Shown: one piece after another, positions 1 through 5,737 of the stretch
How the letters are laid out: every line of letters begins with the position of its first letter
Position numbering within the stretch: position 1 is the stretch's first letter
Assembly (NCBI GenBank): GCA_017420605.1
Contig: JAFOIS010000139.1
Location: 1 to 8,564, forward strand
Reading direction: 5' to 3'
DNA: 8,564 nt
From: Lachnospiraceae bacterium
GTDB lineage: Bacteria > Bacillota > Clostridia > Lachnospirales > Lachnospiraceae
Made by a program: the position numbers and the translations under genes
The notes under the pieces: model-generated
Seen by the model: only the letters and a program-made list of their open reading frames with translations
What the model was told of the DNA's origin: nothing
Databases searched by the model: none

Positions 1-69
1 GACGAAACGGTCAGAGCACCGCATGCGGACGGGATCCCGAAAAATCCCGTACGCGGCATGGAGCAGTGA
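1..69 (+). CDS. C-terminal tail of an upstream gene (identity not recognisable)
   Basis: Reading from base 1, frame 1 is open for 22 codons and stops at TGA 67-69, ending in the residues PVRGMEQ one base before the ribF ATG at 71. Frame 3 is also open from the edge and stops at TGA 72-74, which would give an ATGA overlap with ribF. Either fits a gene co-transcribed with ribF, and I prefer frame 1 because its codons look more like those of the neighbouring genes. In many Firmicutes the gene before ribF is truB (tRNA pseudouridine-55 synthase), so that is the best guess from context. Nothing in these few residues identifies the family. Confidence 0.3.
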   Translation, partial: DETVRAPHADGIPKNPVRGMEQ

Positions 70-70
70 C

Positions 71-997
71 ATGAAAGTTTTCAATACGTTACCGGAACAT
101 TGTCCGGCAGAATATACGGCGGTCACGATCGGCAAATTCGACGGTCTGCACAGGGCGCACCGCATGCTGATCGAAAAAACCGTCGCCGCGGCAAAAGAAA
201 GAGGCTGTGCGTCTCTTGTCCTTTCATTCGATATCGCGCCGCAGATGATCCTGTCCGCGGAGGAACGGGAAGACGAACTGCGGAAGATGGGGGTCGATAT
301 CCTGATCGCCGTCCCGCTTTGCGCCGCGATCATCTCCATGTCTCCCGAAGAGTTCCTCGGCGCGATCATCCTCGAAAAGTTCCATGCGCGGTATATCGCG
401 GTAGGCGAGGATTTCCGGTTCGGTTACCGCCGGAGCGGCGGGCCATCGGAGATCCGGCTTTTCTGTGAAAAGCACGGAATGGAAGAGGAGATACTGCCGG
501 TGATCGCGGAGGACGGCGATAAGATCAGCAGTTCCAGGATCCGCAGTGCGCTGTCCGGCGGTGATATTGCAGAAACGAACCGGCTGCTCGGTTATCCATA
601 TTATATTACCGGTGAGATCGTTCACGGCAGGATGCTCGGACGGACGATCGGCATGCCGACGGCGAACAGCGTACCGCCGCGCGATAAATACCTGCCGCGT
701 TACGGCGTGTATCTTACAAGAACGTCGATCGGTCCGGAAACGCTCTACGGCATTTCGGATATCGGTGAAAAGCCGACCGTCGGCGGACAGTTCCCGGGGA
801 TCGAAACGAATCTTTTCGGGTGGAACGGAGACCTTTACGGAAAGAAGGAAAAGACCGAGCTCCTGCGTTTCCTGCGGCCGGAAAAGAAATTTCCGTCGAT
901 CGACGCGCTGAAAGAGCAGCTTGCCAAAGACCGGAAGGCGGCGGAGATCTGCCTTGCCGGGCTCCAAGTAGAGACGGAAGGAAAAGCCGCGGAATAA
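71..997 (+). CDS. ribF: Bifunctional riboflavin kinase / FAD synthetase RibF
   Basis: Cytoplasmic enzyme that phosphorylates riboflavin to FMN and adenylylates FMN to FAD. The product is 308 aa, the usual family length. The N-terminal nucleotidyltransferase domain (about 1-175) opens with the VTIGKFDGLH signature and carries the second motif ISSSRIR near residue 155. The C-terminal flavokinase domain contains GEIVHGRMLGRTIGMPTAN (PTAN at 196-199), then ETNLFGWNGDLYGKK and a FLRPEKKF segment. I chose ATG 71 over the in-frame ATG at 23 because GGAG (60-63) lies 7 bases upstream, and the longer form would add 16 residues with no family similarity while overlapping the upstream gene. One oddity: the HxGH nucleotide-binding signature reads H27-R-A29-H30, with alanine replacing glycine. 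It probably belongs to the upstream operon. The assignment is secure; full FAD synthetase activity is less so. Confidence 0.95.
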   Translation: MKVFNTLPEHCPAEYTAVTIGKFDGLHRAHRMLIEKTVAAAKERGCASLVLSFDIAPQMILSAEEREDELRKMGVDILIAVPLCAAIISMSPEEFLGAIILEKFHARYIAVGEDFRFGYRRSGGPSEIRLFCEKHGMEEEILPVIAEDGDKISSSRIRSALSGGDIAETNRLLGYPYYITGEIVHGRMLGRTIGMPTANSVPPRDKYLPRYGVYLTRTSIGPETLYGISDIGEKPTVGGQFPGIETNLFGWNGDLYGKKEKTELLRFLRPEKKFPSIDALKEQLAKDRKAAEICLAGLQVETEGKAAE

Positions 998-1014
998 AGG
1001 TATTTCGCGGTTTT
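983..1014 (+). terminator. Hairpin over the ribF stop codon, possible weak intrinsic terminator
   Basis: Bases 983-996 can pair with 1001-1014 around the four-base loop AAGG. All 14 positions pair if two G-T wobbles are allowed, with a CCGCG/CGCGG core at 987-991 and 1006-1010. The ribF TAA (995-997) lies in the upper stem and loop. The T stretch (1011-1014) has only four bases and is itself paired, so this is a weak terminator at best. It may instead be an mRNA 3'-end stabiliser. It sits directly before the rpsO promoter, which is where a boundary between transcription units is expected. Confidence 0.45.
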
Positions 1015-1019
1015 AGCGC

Positions 1020-1049
1020 TTGACGCGCGCAAGAGGCATATGCTATACT
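1020..1049 (+). promoter_or_regulatory. Sigma-A type promoter of rpsO (extended -10)
   Basis: TTGACG (1020-1025) is a five-of-six match to the -35 consensus. TATACT (1044-1049) is a five-of-six match to the -10, with an 18-base spacer. TG at 1041-1042 one base before the -10 makes it an extended -10 promoter. Transcription should start near 1056, leaving an rpsO leader of about 84 bases. A promoter between ribF and rpsO is the expected arrangement, allowing ribosomal protein and PNPase expression independently of ribF. Confidence 0.8.
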
Positions 1050-1067
1050 GCACAAGGTTTCTATGTT

Positions 1068-1115
1068 ACCCGCTATTCGGAAGACGGACACTCTGACCGC
1101 TTCCTGATTCCGGGT
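1068..1115 (+). promoter_or_regulatory. Long imperfect hairpin in the rpsO 5' leader, candidate S15 autoregulatory site
   Basis: The outer helix pairs ACCCG (1068-1072) with CGGGT (1111-1115). An internal loop with a few possible central pairs follows (1073-1078 against 1105-1110). The upper helix pairs GGAAG (1079-1083) with CTTCC (1100-1104), then after a bulged A1084 pairs CGG (1085-1087) with CCG (1097-1099), closing a nine-base loop. The element ends about 10 bases before the AGGAG (1126-1130) of rpsO. In several bacteria S15 is known to repress its own translation by binding structured rpsO leaders of unrelated shapes. That this one binds S15 is inference from position only. Confidence 0.5.
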
Positions 1116-1139
1116 GTATCAAAAAAGGAGAAGAGAATT

Positions 1140-1406
1140 ATGGTCAGCAAAGAAAAGAAACAGGAGATCATCGCCAATTACGCACGCAGCGAGGGAGACA
1201 CCGGTTCACCGGAAGTGCAGGTCGCGCTCCTTACCGAGCGGATCAATGAGCTTACGGCTCACATGAAGGTCCACAAGAAAGACTTCCATTCCAACCGCGG
1301 CCTTCTGAAAATGGTCGGTCAGCGCAGAAGCCTTCTGGCATATCTGAAGGACAAGGATATCGAACGGTACCGCGCACTGATCGAAAAACTCGGGCTTCGT
1401 AAATAA
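1140..1406 (+). CDS. rpsO: 30S ribosomal protein S15
   Basis: Primary rRNA-binding protein of the small-subunit platform; it binds the three-way junction of helices 20-22 of 16S rRNA and nucleates assembly of the central domain. The 88-aa product has the standard family length. It contains the conserved [18 protein letters not shown] segment (about 18-35) and the RNA-contacting H41, H45, D48 and S51 in the [14 protein letters not shown] stretch. It ends in the typical basic [11 protein letters not shown] tail. ATG 1140 is chosen because AGGAG (1126-1130) lies 9 bases upstream and the protein aligns from its first residue. The in-frame upstream extension back to 1020 covers the promoter and leader and cannot be coding. 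The gene has its own promoter and probably reads through partly into pnp. Confidence 0.98.
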   Translation: MVSKEKKQEIIANYARSEGDTGSPEVQVALLTERINELTAHMKVHKKDFHSNRGLLKMVGQRRSLLAYLKDKDIERYRALIEKLGLRK

Positions 1407-1415
1407 GGAAAACGG

Positions 1416-1440
1416 AAGGGGCGGCCATGCCGCCCCTTTT
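1416..1440 (+). terminator. rpsO-pnp intergenic terminator / attenuator
   Basis: GGGGCGGC (1418-1425) pairs perfectly with GCCGCCCC (1429-1436) around the three-base loop CAT. Two A-T pairs (1416-1417 with 1437-1438) extend the stem, and a run of four Ts (1437-1440) follows. The stem is very stable but the T tract is short, so partial termination is likely, with some transcripts continuing into pnp. A leaky terminator between rpsO and pnp is known from other bacteria. The hairpin could also protect the 3' end of a short rpsO transcript. Confidence 0.7.
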
Positions 1441-1486
1441 GACGAGTTCATAAAACAGCAATGGAAGAAAAGAAACAGGAGGAAGA

Positions 1487-3583
1487 ATGAGCTACAAAAC
1501 GTACAGTATGGAGCTGGGCGGCCGTACGCTGCGGATCGATATCGACCGCGTCGGCAAGCAGGCCAACGGATGCTGCCTGATGCACTACGGCGATACCGTC
1601 GTGCTTTCCACGGCTACAGCATCCGCCGAACCGCGGGAGGGGATAGACTTTTTCCCGCTTTCCGTCGATTATGAAGAAAAGATGTATGCAGTCGGCAAGA
1701 TGCCGGGCGGCTTCAACAAGCGCGAGGGCAAGGCGAGCGAACATGCGATCCTTACCTGCCGCGTGATCGACCGTCCGATGCGGCCGCTGTTTCCGAAGGA
1801 TTACCGCAACGACGTCACGCTTTCCAATCTGATCCTTTCGGTCGACGAGACCTGTGATCCGGAGATCCCGGCGATGCTCGGCTCCGCGCTTGCGACCAGC
1901 ATTTCCGATATCCCGTTTGACGGACCGTGCGCCATGACGCAGCTGGGCCTTATCGACGGAAAATTCGTGGTCAACCCGGGCTATAAGGAAAAGGAAGCTT
2001 CCGATCTGCAGCTGACCGTCGCTTCGACCCGTACGAAAGTCATCATGATCGAAGCCGGCGCGAATGAGATACCGGAAGAGAAGATGATCGAAGCCATCTA
2101 TGAATGCGACAAGGTCAATAAAGAGATCATCGCTTTCTTCGACACGATCATTGCCGAATGCGGAAAGCCGAAGCATGAATACCGTCATTTTGACGTAGCG
2201 CCGGATCTTTTCGAGACCCTGAAGGCGTTCTGCCCGTCCGATAAGATGGAAGAGGCCGTTTTTACAGACGACAAACAGGTCCGCGAGGCCAATATCGCCG
2301 CGATCAAAAAAGAATTCCTGGAAGCCTATCCGGACAACGACGAATTCGCCGCGCATATTGATGAAGCGCTTTATCAGTATGAGAAAAAGACCGTCCGAAA
2401 GATGATCCTCAAAGACAAAAAGCGTCCGGACGGCCGCGCGATCACGGAGATCCGTCCGCTTTCGGCGGAAGTCGATATCATTCCGCGCGTCCACGGTTCC
2501 GCGATGTTCACACGCGGCCAGACGCAGATCTGCGATATCGTCACGCTGGCGATGCTTTCCGAAGCGCAGAAGATCGAGGGCCTGAATCCCTACATCGAAA
2601 AGAAGCGCTATCTGCACCAGTATAATTTCCCGGCATATTCCGTCGGCGAGACCAAACCCGCCAGAGGGCCGGGACGCCGCGAGATCGGTCATGGCGCCCT
2701 TGCGGAACGCGCCCTTATCCCGGTGCTTCCGAGCGAAGAAGAATTCCCGTATGCGATCCGTGCCGTCTCCGAGACGTTTGAATCGAACGGGTCCACTTCG
2801 CAGGCTTCCGTATGCGCCTCCTCCATGGCGCTCATGGCGGCCGGCGTACCGATCAAAAAACCCGTCGCAGGTATTTCCTGCGGTCTTGTGACCGGCGAGA
2901 CGGACGATGATTATATCGTCCTTACGGATATCCAGGGACTTGAAGATTTCTTCGGCGATATGGATTTCAAGGTCGCCGGTACGCATGACGGCATCACCGC
3001 CATCCAGATGGACATCAAGATCCACGGCCTGACCCGCGCGATCGTAGAGGAAGCCATCGCACGCGCCAAGATGGCCCGTGAATATATCCTGACGGAAGTC
3101 ATGGAGAAATGCATCAGCGCGCCGCGTCCCGAGATCTCCCCGTACGCGCCGAAGATCATCCAGATCAAGATCGATCCGGAAAAGATCGGCGACGTCGTCG
3201 GCCAGCGGGGCAAGAACATCAATGCCCTCATCGACGAATACGGCGTTCAGATCGACATCGAAGAAGACGGTTCCGTATCGATCTGCGGCACGGATATGGA
3301 AAAGATGCAGCAGACGGTGGAAGCCATCCGCATCATCACGACCGAACTGGAGGAGGGCATGATCCTCACCGGCAAAGTCGTATCCATCAAGGAATTCGGC
3401 TGCTTCCTCGAGTTTGCGCCCGGTAAGGAAGGCATGGTCCATATTTCCAAGATTGCGAAATCGCGCGTGAATAAAGTCGAGGACGTTCTTTCGCTCGGCG
3501 ACGTCGTGCGCGTGATCTGCCTCGGCAAGGATAAGATGGGAAGACTGTCCTTCTCCATCAAGGATTGCCCGCCGGAGAAATAA
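1487..3583 (+). CDS. pnp: Polynucleotide phosphorylase (polyribonucleotide nucleotidyltransferase)
   Basis: Phosphorolytic 3'-to-5' exoribonuclease that releases nucleoside diphosphates during RNA decay, and adds tails in the reverse direction; it acts as a ring-shaped trimer in the cytoplasm. The 698 aa match the usual length of about 700. Order of domains: first RNase PH core (about 10-145), helical linker (about 145-235), second RNase PH core starting near the RPDGR motif (about 313) and running to about 550, KH domain with GxxG as GQRG (572-575), and S1 domain (about 623-693). The active-site loop GLEDFFGDMDFKVAGT (484-499) carries D487 and D493, matching the two catalytic metal-site aspartates of the E. 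coli enzyme, and QMDIK follows. AGGAGG (1477-1482) lies 4 bases before the chosen ATG. It is probably co-transcribed with rpsO. No defects are visible. Confidence 0.98.
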   Translation: MSYKTYSMELGGRTLRIDIDRVGKQANGCCLMHYGDTVVLSTATASAEPREGIDFFPLSVDYEEKMYAVGKMPGGFNKREGKASEHAILTCRVIDRPMRPLFPKDYRNDVTLSNLILSVDETCDPEIPAMLGSALATSISDIPFDGPCAMTQLGLIDGKFVVNPGYKEKEASDLQLTVASTRTKVIMIEAGANEIPEEKMIEAIYECDKVNKEIIAFFDTIIAECGKPKHEYRHFDVAPDLFETLKAFCPSDKMEEAVFTDDKQVREANIAAIKKEFLEAYPDNDEFAAHIDEALYQYEKKTVRKMILKDKKRPDGRAITEIRPLSAEVDIIPRVHGSAMFTRGQTQICDIVTLAMLSEAQKIEGLNPYIEKKRYLHQYNFPAYSVGETKPARGPGRREIGHGALAERALIPVLPSEEEFPYAIRAVSETFESNGSTSQASVCASSMALMAAGVPIKKPVAGISCGLVTGETDDDYIVLTDIQGLEDFFGDMDFKVAGTHDGITAIQMDIKIHGLTRAIVEEAIARAKMAREYILTEVMEKCISAPRPEISPYAPKIIQIKIDPEKIGDVVGQRGKNINALIDEYGVQIDIEEDGSVSICGTDMEKMQQTVEAIRIITTELEEGMILTGKVVSIKEFGCFLEFAPGKEGMVHISKIAKSRVNKVEDVLSLGDVVRVICLGKDKMGRLSFSIKDCPPEK

Positions 3584-3595
3584 TACCGGAAATGC

Positions 3596-3639
3596 AGGGA
3601 CGGTTCTGTGTCTGTCGATGCAGGACCGTCTCTTTCGTT
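3596..3639 (+). terminator. Probable intrinsic terminator after pnp
   Basis: GACGGTTCTG (3599-3608) pairs with CAGGACCGTC (3621-3630) with one G-T wobble, and three further pairs (one wobble) extend it outward from 3598-3596 to 3631-3633. The loop is about 12 bases. The 3' side continues as TCTCTTTCGTT, a pyrimidine-rich but interrupted tail. The position 12 bases after the pnp stop fits a terminator for the rpsO-pnp unit, though the tail suggests incomplete efficiency. I found no convincing promoter between this hairpin and dut, so dut may depend on read-through. Confidence 0.6.
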
Positions 3640-3679
3640 GTGCGGGAACAGATCGTATCTTTCCGCAAAGGAGATCGTT

Positions 3680-4189
3680 ATGGAACGTGTAGCAAGGTTT
3701 GAGAAAGTAAGCCGTGCGGTCTTTGTGAGAGATCTGGCAAAGTATTTTCCTTCGCTGACGGAAAAGGAACTTGAAAGCGCATACGACCGCATCGCTTTAC
3801 CCGGACGGGCGACGTCGGGCTCGGCAGGATATGATTTCCGTACGCCTGCCGGCTTCGCCCTTACACCCGGATCTTCGGTGACCGTTCCGACGGGGATCCG
3901 CGTCCACATGCGCGAAGATCATGTGCTGCTCCTGTTTCCGAGAAGCGGGCTCGGTTTCCGTTACCGTCTGCAGCTTAACAATACGGTCGGCGTGATCGAC
4001 AGCGATTACTATTACGCGGAAAATGAGGGACACATCCTCATCAAACTCACAAATGACTCACGTGAAGAGAAGACCTTGACGCTTTCCGCCGGAGATGCAT
4101 TTGCGCAGGGTGTTTTTCTTACATACGGAATCACAGAAGACGACGCCGCGGGAGGGGTCAGGACCGGCGGGTTCGGCAGCACAGGCTGA
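3680..4189 (+). CDS. dut: dUTP diphosphatase (dUTPase), clostridial type
   Basis: Hydrolyses dUTP to dUMP and pyrophosphate, keeping uracil out of DNA and supplying thymidylate synthesis; family members are usually homotrimers. All five dUTPase motifs appear in order in the 169-aa product: motif 1 ATSGSAGYDF (44-53), motif 2 PRSGLGFR (87-94), motif 3 GVIDSDYY (104-111) with the catalytic-site Asp107, motif 4 GDAFAQGVF (138-146) and the glycine-rich motif 5 RTGGFGSTG (161-169), which forms the very C-terminus. An extension of about 40 residues precedes motif 1; I associate this with clostridial members of the family. Motif 4 has AF where E. coli-like enzymes have RI. The start at ATG 3680 is supported by AAAGGAG (3667-3673), 6 bases upstream. 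An in-frame GTG at 3608 lies inside the pnp terminator and lacks a binding site. Confidence 0.92.
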   Translation: MERVARFEKVSRAVFVRDLAKYFPSLTEKELESAYDRIALPGRATSGSAGYDFRTPAGFALTPGSSVTVPTGIRVHMREDHVLLLFPRSGLGFRYRLQLNNTVGVIDSDYYYAENEGHILIKLTNDSREEKTLTLSAGDAFAQGVFLTYGITEDDAAGGVRTGGFGSTG

Positions 4190-4197
4190 AGTTCAAT

Positions 4198-4225
4198 TTG
4201 TCTTTTTGCATAAGTAGTGTATAAT
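4198..4225 (+). promoter_or_regulatory. Sigma-A type promoter upstream of ftsW
   Basis: A perfect -10 hexamer TATAAT (4220-4225) is preceded, after 16 bases, by TTGTCT (4198-4203), a four-of-six match to the -35. The region is AT-rich compared with its surroundings. Transcription would start near 4231-4232, giving a leader of only about 27 bases before the ftsW ATG. It lies in the 68-base gap between dut and ftsW and probably drives ftsW-acpP-gltX, and perhaps prfC. Confidence 0.75.
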
Positions 4226-4229
4226 ATAG

Positions 4230-4243
4230 CCGGAACAGTCCGG
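4230..4243 (+). promoter_or_regulatory. Small 5'-end hairpin before the ftsW ribosome binding site
   Basis: CCGGA (4230-4234) pairs with TCCGG (4239-4243) around the loop ACAG. The predicted transcription start falls at or just inside its 5' arm, so it would sit at the extreme 5' end of the ftsW mRNA, a few bases before AGGAG (4249-4253). Such end hairpins can protect mRNA from 5'-dependent decay. With only five pairs it may have no function. Confidence 0.3.
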
Positions 4244-4257
4244 AAAAGAGGAGAGTT

Positions 4258-5460
4258 ATGGCCCGCATCAGCCGCCGAACAGATACGGAAAGCAGCGGAC
4301 AGCAGTATTATGATTATAATCTGCTGGCCGTTATGATACTGCTGACCGGTTTCGGCCTGGTAATGCTGTACAGCGTAAGTTCCTATACGGCACAGCTGAA
4401 GTGGGGCAATGACATGTATTTCTTCTCGCGGCAGGCAGTTATCTCCGCGGCAGGGCTCATCATCGCGATCGGCATTTCCCATATCGACTATCACCTTTTG
4501 TGGAAACTCGGCGCGATCATTTATATTACTTCCTTCGTGCTGATCGCCCTTGTCGTGACGCCTCTCGGTAAGGAATACAACCATGCCAGGCGCTGGCTCG
4601 AGATCGGGCCGTTTTCCTTCCAGCCCTCCGAATTTGCGAAGATCGCCGTGATCATCTGTGTGCCGATCCTGATCATCAAGATCGGCAGAAACTTTACCGG
4701 ATGGAAAGCGCCTCTCGTTCCGTTCGGCGCCGGTTTCCTTCTGGCGCTCGAGACCTATGTGCTTACGTCGAACCTGAGCACCGCGATCATCATTCTTGCG
4801 ATCACCTGTATCATGATCTTCATCGCGCATCCGAAAACGGCGCCTTTCGTGATCGCTTTGCTGGTTCTGGCCGCCGTCGTTTTTGCGGTGGTCATGATCA
4901 TAAAACATAATATGACCGGTTCCTCGCGTTTCCGTCTGCGCCGCATTATGGTATGGCTGGATCCGGAGACCTATTCAAAGGACGGCGGATGGCAGATCAT
5001 GCAGGCGCTTTACGCGCTCGGAAGCGGGGGGCTCTTCGGAAAAGGACTGGGCAACAGCGCACAGAAGCTGGGGTTTGTGCCGGAAGCCGAAAATGACATG
5101 ATCCTGTCGATCATCTGTGAGGAACTCGGTGTTTTCGGCGGGATCCTTGTGATCATCCTTTTCGGCTACATGCTGTACCGGCTGTTTTTTATCGCGCAGA
5201 ACGCGAAAGACCTCTTCGGTTCGCTGCTTACGGCCGGCGTTTTCGCGCACATCATGCTGCAGGTCGTGCTCAATATCAGCGTTGTGCTGAATCTGATCCC
5301 GACGACGGGGATCACGCTTCCGTTTATCAGCTACGGAGGTACGTCGATCGTTTTCCTGATGGCGGAAATGGCGCTTGCTCTCTCCGTCGCACGGCAGATC
5401 CCGTTCATGGAAGAGGAGACGGATCTGTGGGGCGACGTGCGGGATAATTATGAGTATTGA
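4258..5460 (+). CDS. ftsW: SEDS-family peptidoglycan polymerase, FtsW-like
   Basis: Polytopic inner-membrane glycosyltransferase that polymerises lipid II into glycan strands, working with a class B penicillin-binding protein; FtsW acts at the division septum. The 400 aa contain about ten hydrophobic segments, beginning with LLAVMILLTGFGLVMLYSVS after a polar N-terminal tail of some 20 residues. Family motifs include ARRWLEIGPFSFQPSEFAK (about residues 109-127), GNSAQKLGFVPEAEND with D280 at the position of the essential SEDS aspartate, EELGVFGG, and PTTGITLPFISYGGTS near the C-terminus. These read more like FtsW than RodA, although SpoVE is a close paralogue in spore formers and cannot be excluded. 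The segment where many relatives have a P-D-x-G/S motif reads SNLSTA here (N172). AGGAG (4249-4253) lies 4 bases before the ATG. It has its own promoter and leads into acpP after 38 bases. Confidence 0.9.
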   Translation: MARISRRTDTESSGQQYYDYNLLAVMILLTGFGLVMLYSVSSYTAQLKWGNDMYFFSRQAVISAAGLIIAIGISHIDYHLLWKLGAIIYITSFVLIALVVTPLGKEYNHARRWLEIGPFSFQPSEFAKIAVIICVPILIIKIGRNFTGWKAPLVPFGAGFLLALETYVLTSNLSTAIIILAITCIMIFIAHPKTAPFVIALLVLAAVVFAVVMIIKHNMTGSSRFRLRRIMVWLDPETYSKDGGWQIMQALYALGSGGLFGKGLGNSAQKLGFVPEAENDMILSIICEELGVFGGILVIILFGYMLYRLFFIAQNAKDLFGSLLTAGVFAHIMLQVVLNISVVLNLIPTTGITLPFISYGGTSIVFLMAEMALALSVARQIPFMEEETDLWGDVRDNYEY

Positions 5461-5498
5461 TCAGTAAACAATATGAGAACAATAAAGGAGATACGGCA

Positions 5499-5729
5499 AT
5501 GTTTGAAAAAGTAAGGTTGATGATCGCCGAACAGCTTCAGATCGATGAGAATACGATCACGCGCGAATCGGATTTCAAGGAAGATCTCGGTGCGGATTCT
5601 CTCGACCTTTTCGAACTCATGATGAGTTTTGAAGACAAGTACAACATCGATTCTGCAACGGACCTGACGCAGATCCGTACAGTCGGCGATCTGATCGATT
5701 TTCTGGAAAGCCGCGGTATCGAGGAGTAA
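5499..5729 (+). CDS. acpP: Acyl carrier protein
   Basis: Small acidic cytoplasmic protein that carries growing acyl chains on a 4'-phosphopantetheine arm during fatty-acid synthesis. The 76-aa product has the normal length. The prosthetic-group site is S34 in the canonical LGADSLDLFELMMSFED segment; the helices around it are rich in Glu and Asp, as expected. Start ATG 5499 is set by AAAGGAG (5484-5490), 8 bases upstream. The longer in-frame reading from 5457 would overlap ftsW and has no binding site. No fatty-acid synthesis genes are nearby; it lies between ftsW and gltX with short gaps, presumably in one transcript. A carrier protein for another pathway is possible but the sequence looks like the general ACP. 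Confidence 0.93.
   Translation: MFEKVRLMIAEQLQIDENTITRESDFKEDLGADSLDLFELMMSFEDKYNIDSATDLTQIRTVGDLIDFLESRGIEE
5721..5726 (+). promoter_or_regulatory. gltX ribosome binding site inside the last two acpP codons
   Basis: The two terminal glutamate codons of acpP (GAG GAG, 5721-5726) are the only Shine-Dalgarno-like sequence before gltX. They lie 11 bases from its ATG at 5738, a somewhat long spacing. Only 8 bases separate the two genes, so translational coupling of gltX to acpP is likely. Confidence 0.6.
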
Positions 5730-5737
5730 ACCATTTC

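Noticed and set aside
1448..3442. A 664-codon open frame on the minus strand covering almost all of pnp
   Set aside because: It is fully antisense to an unambiguous PNPase gene. Its translation is Asp/Arg/His-rich low-quality sequence without recognisable domains, as expected when the codon bias of the real gene removes stops from the opposite strand.
3608..3679. Longer dut reading frame starting at GTG 3608
   Set aside because: The start lies in the pnp terminator hairpin, has no Shine-Dalgarno, and the added residues do not resemble the family; ATG 3680 has a strong AAAGGAG.
4177..4207. Possible dut terminator: CAGC/GCTG hairpin followed by a T-rich stretch
   Set aside because: Only four base pairs, and more than ten bases separate the stem from the T run at 4203-4207, so it does not form a credible intrinsic terminator.
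4012..4908. Minus-strand open frame opposite dut and ftsW
   Set aside because: Highly charged, repetitive Asp/Arg/His composition opposite membrane-helix codons of ftsW; a shadow of the real genes.
5457..5498. Possible separate promoter for acpP starting with TTGATC (5457-5462)
   Set aside because: The expected -10 position holds only CAATAA with poor match, and the gap is short enough for simple co-transcription with ftsW.
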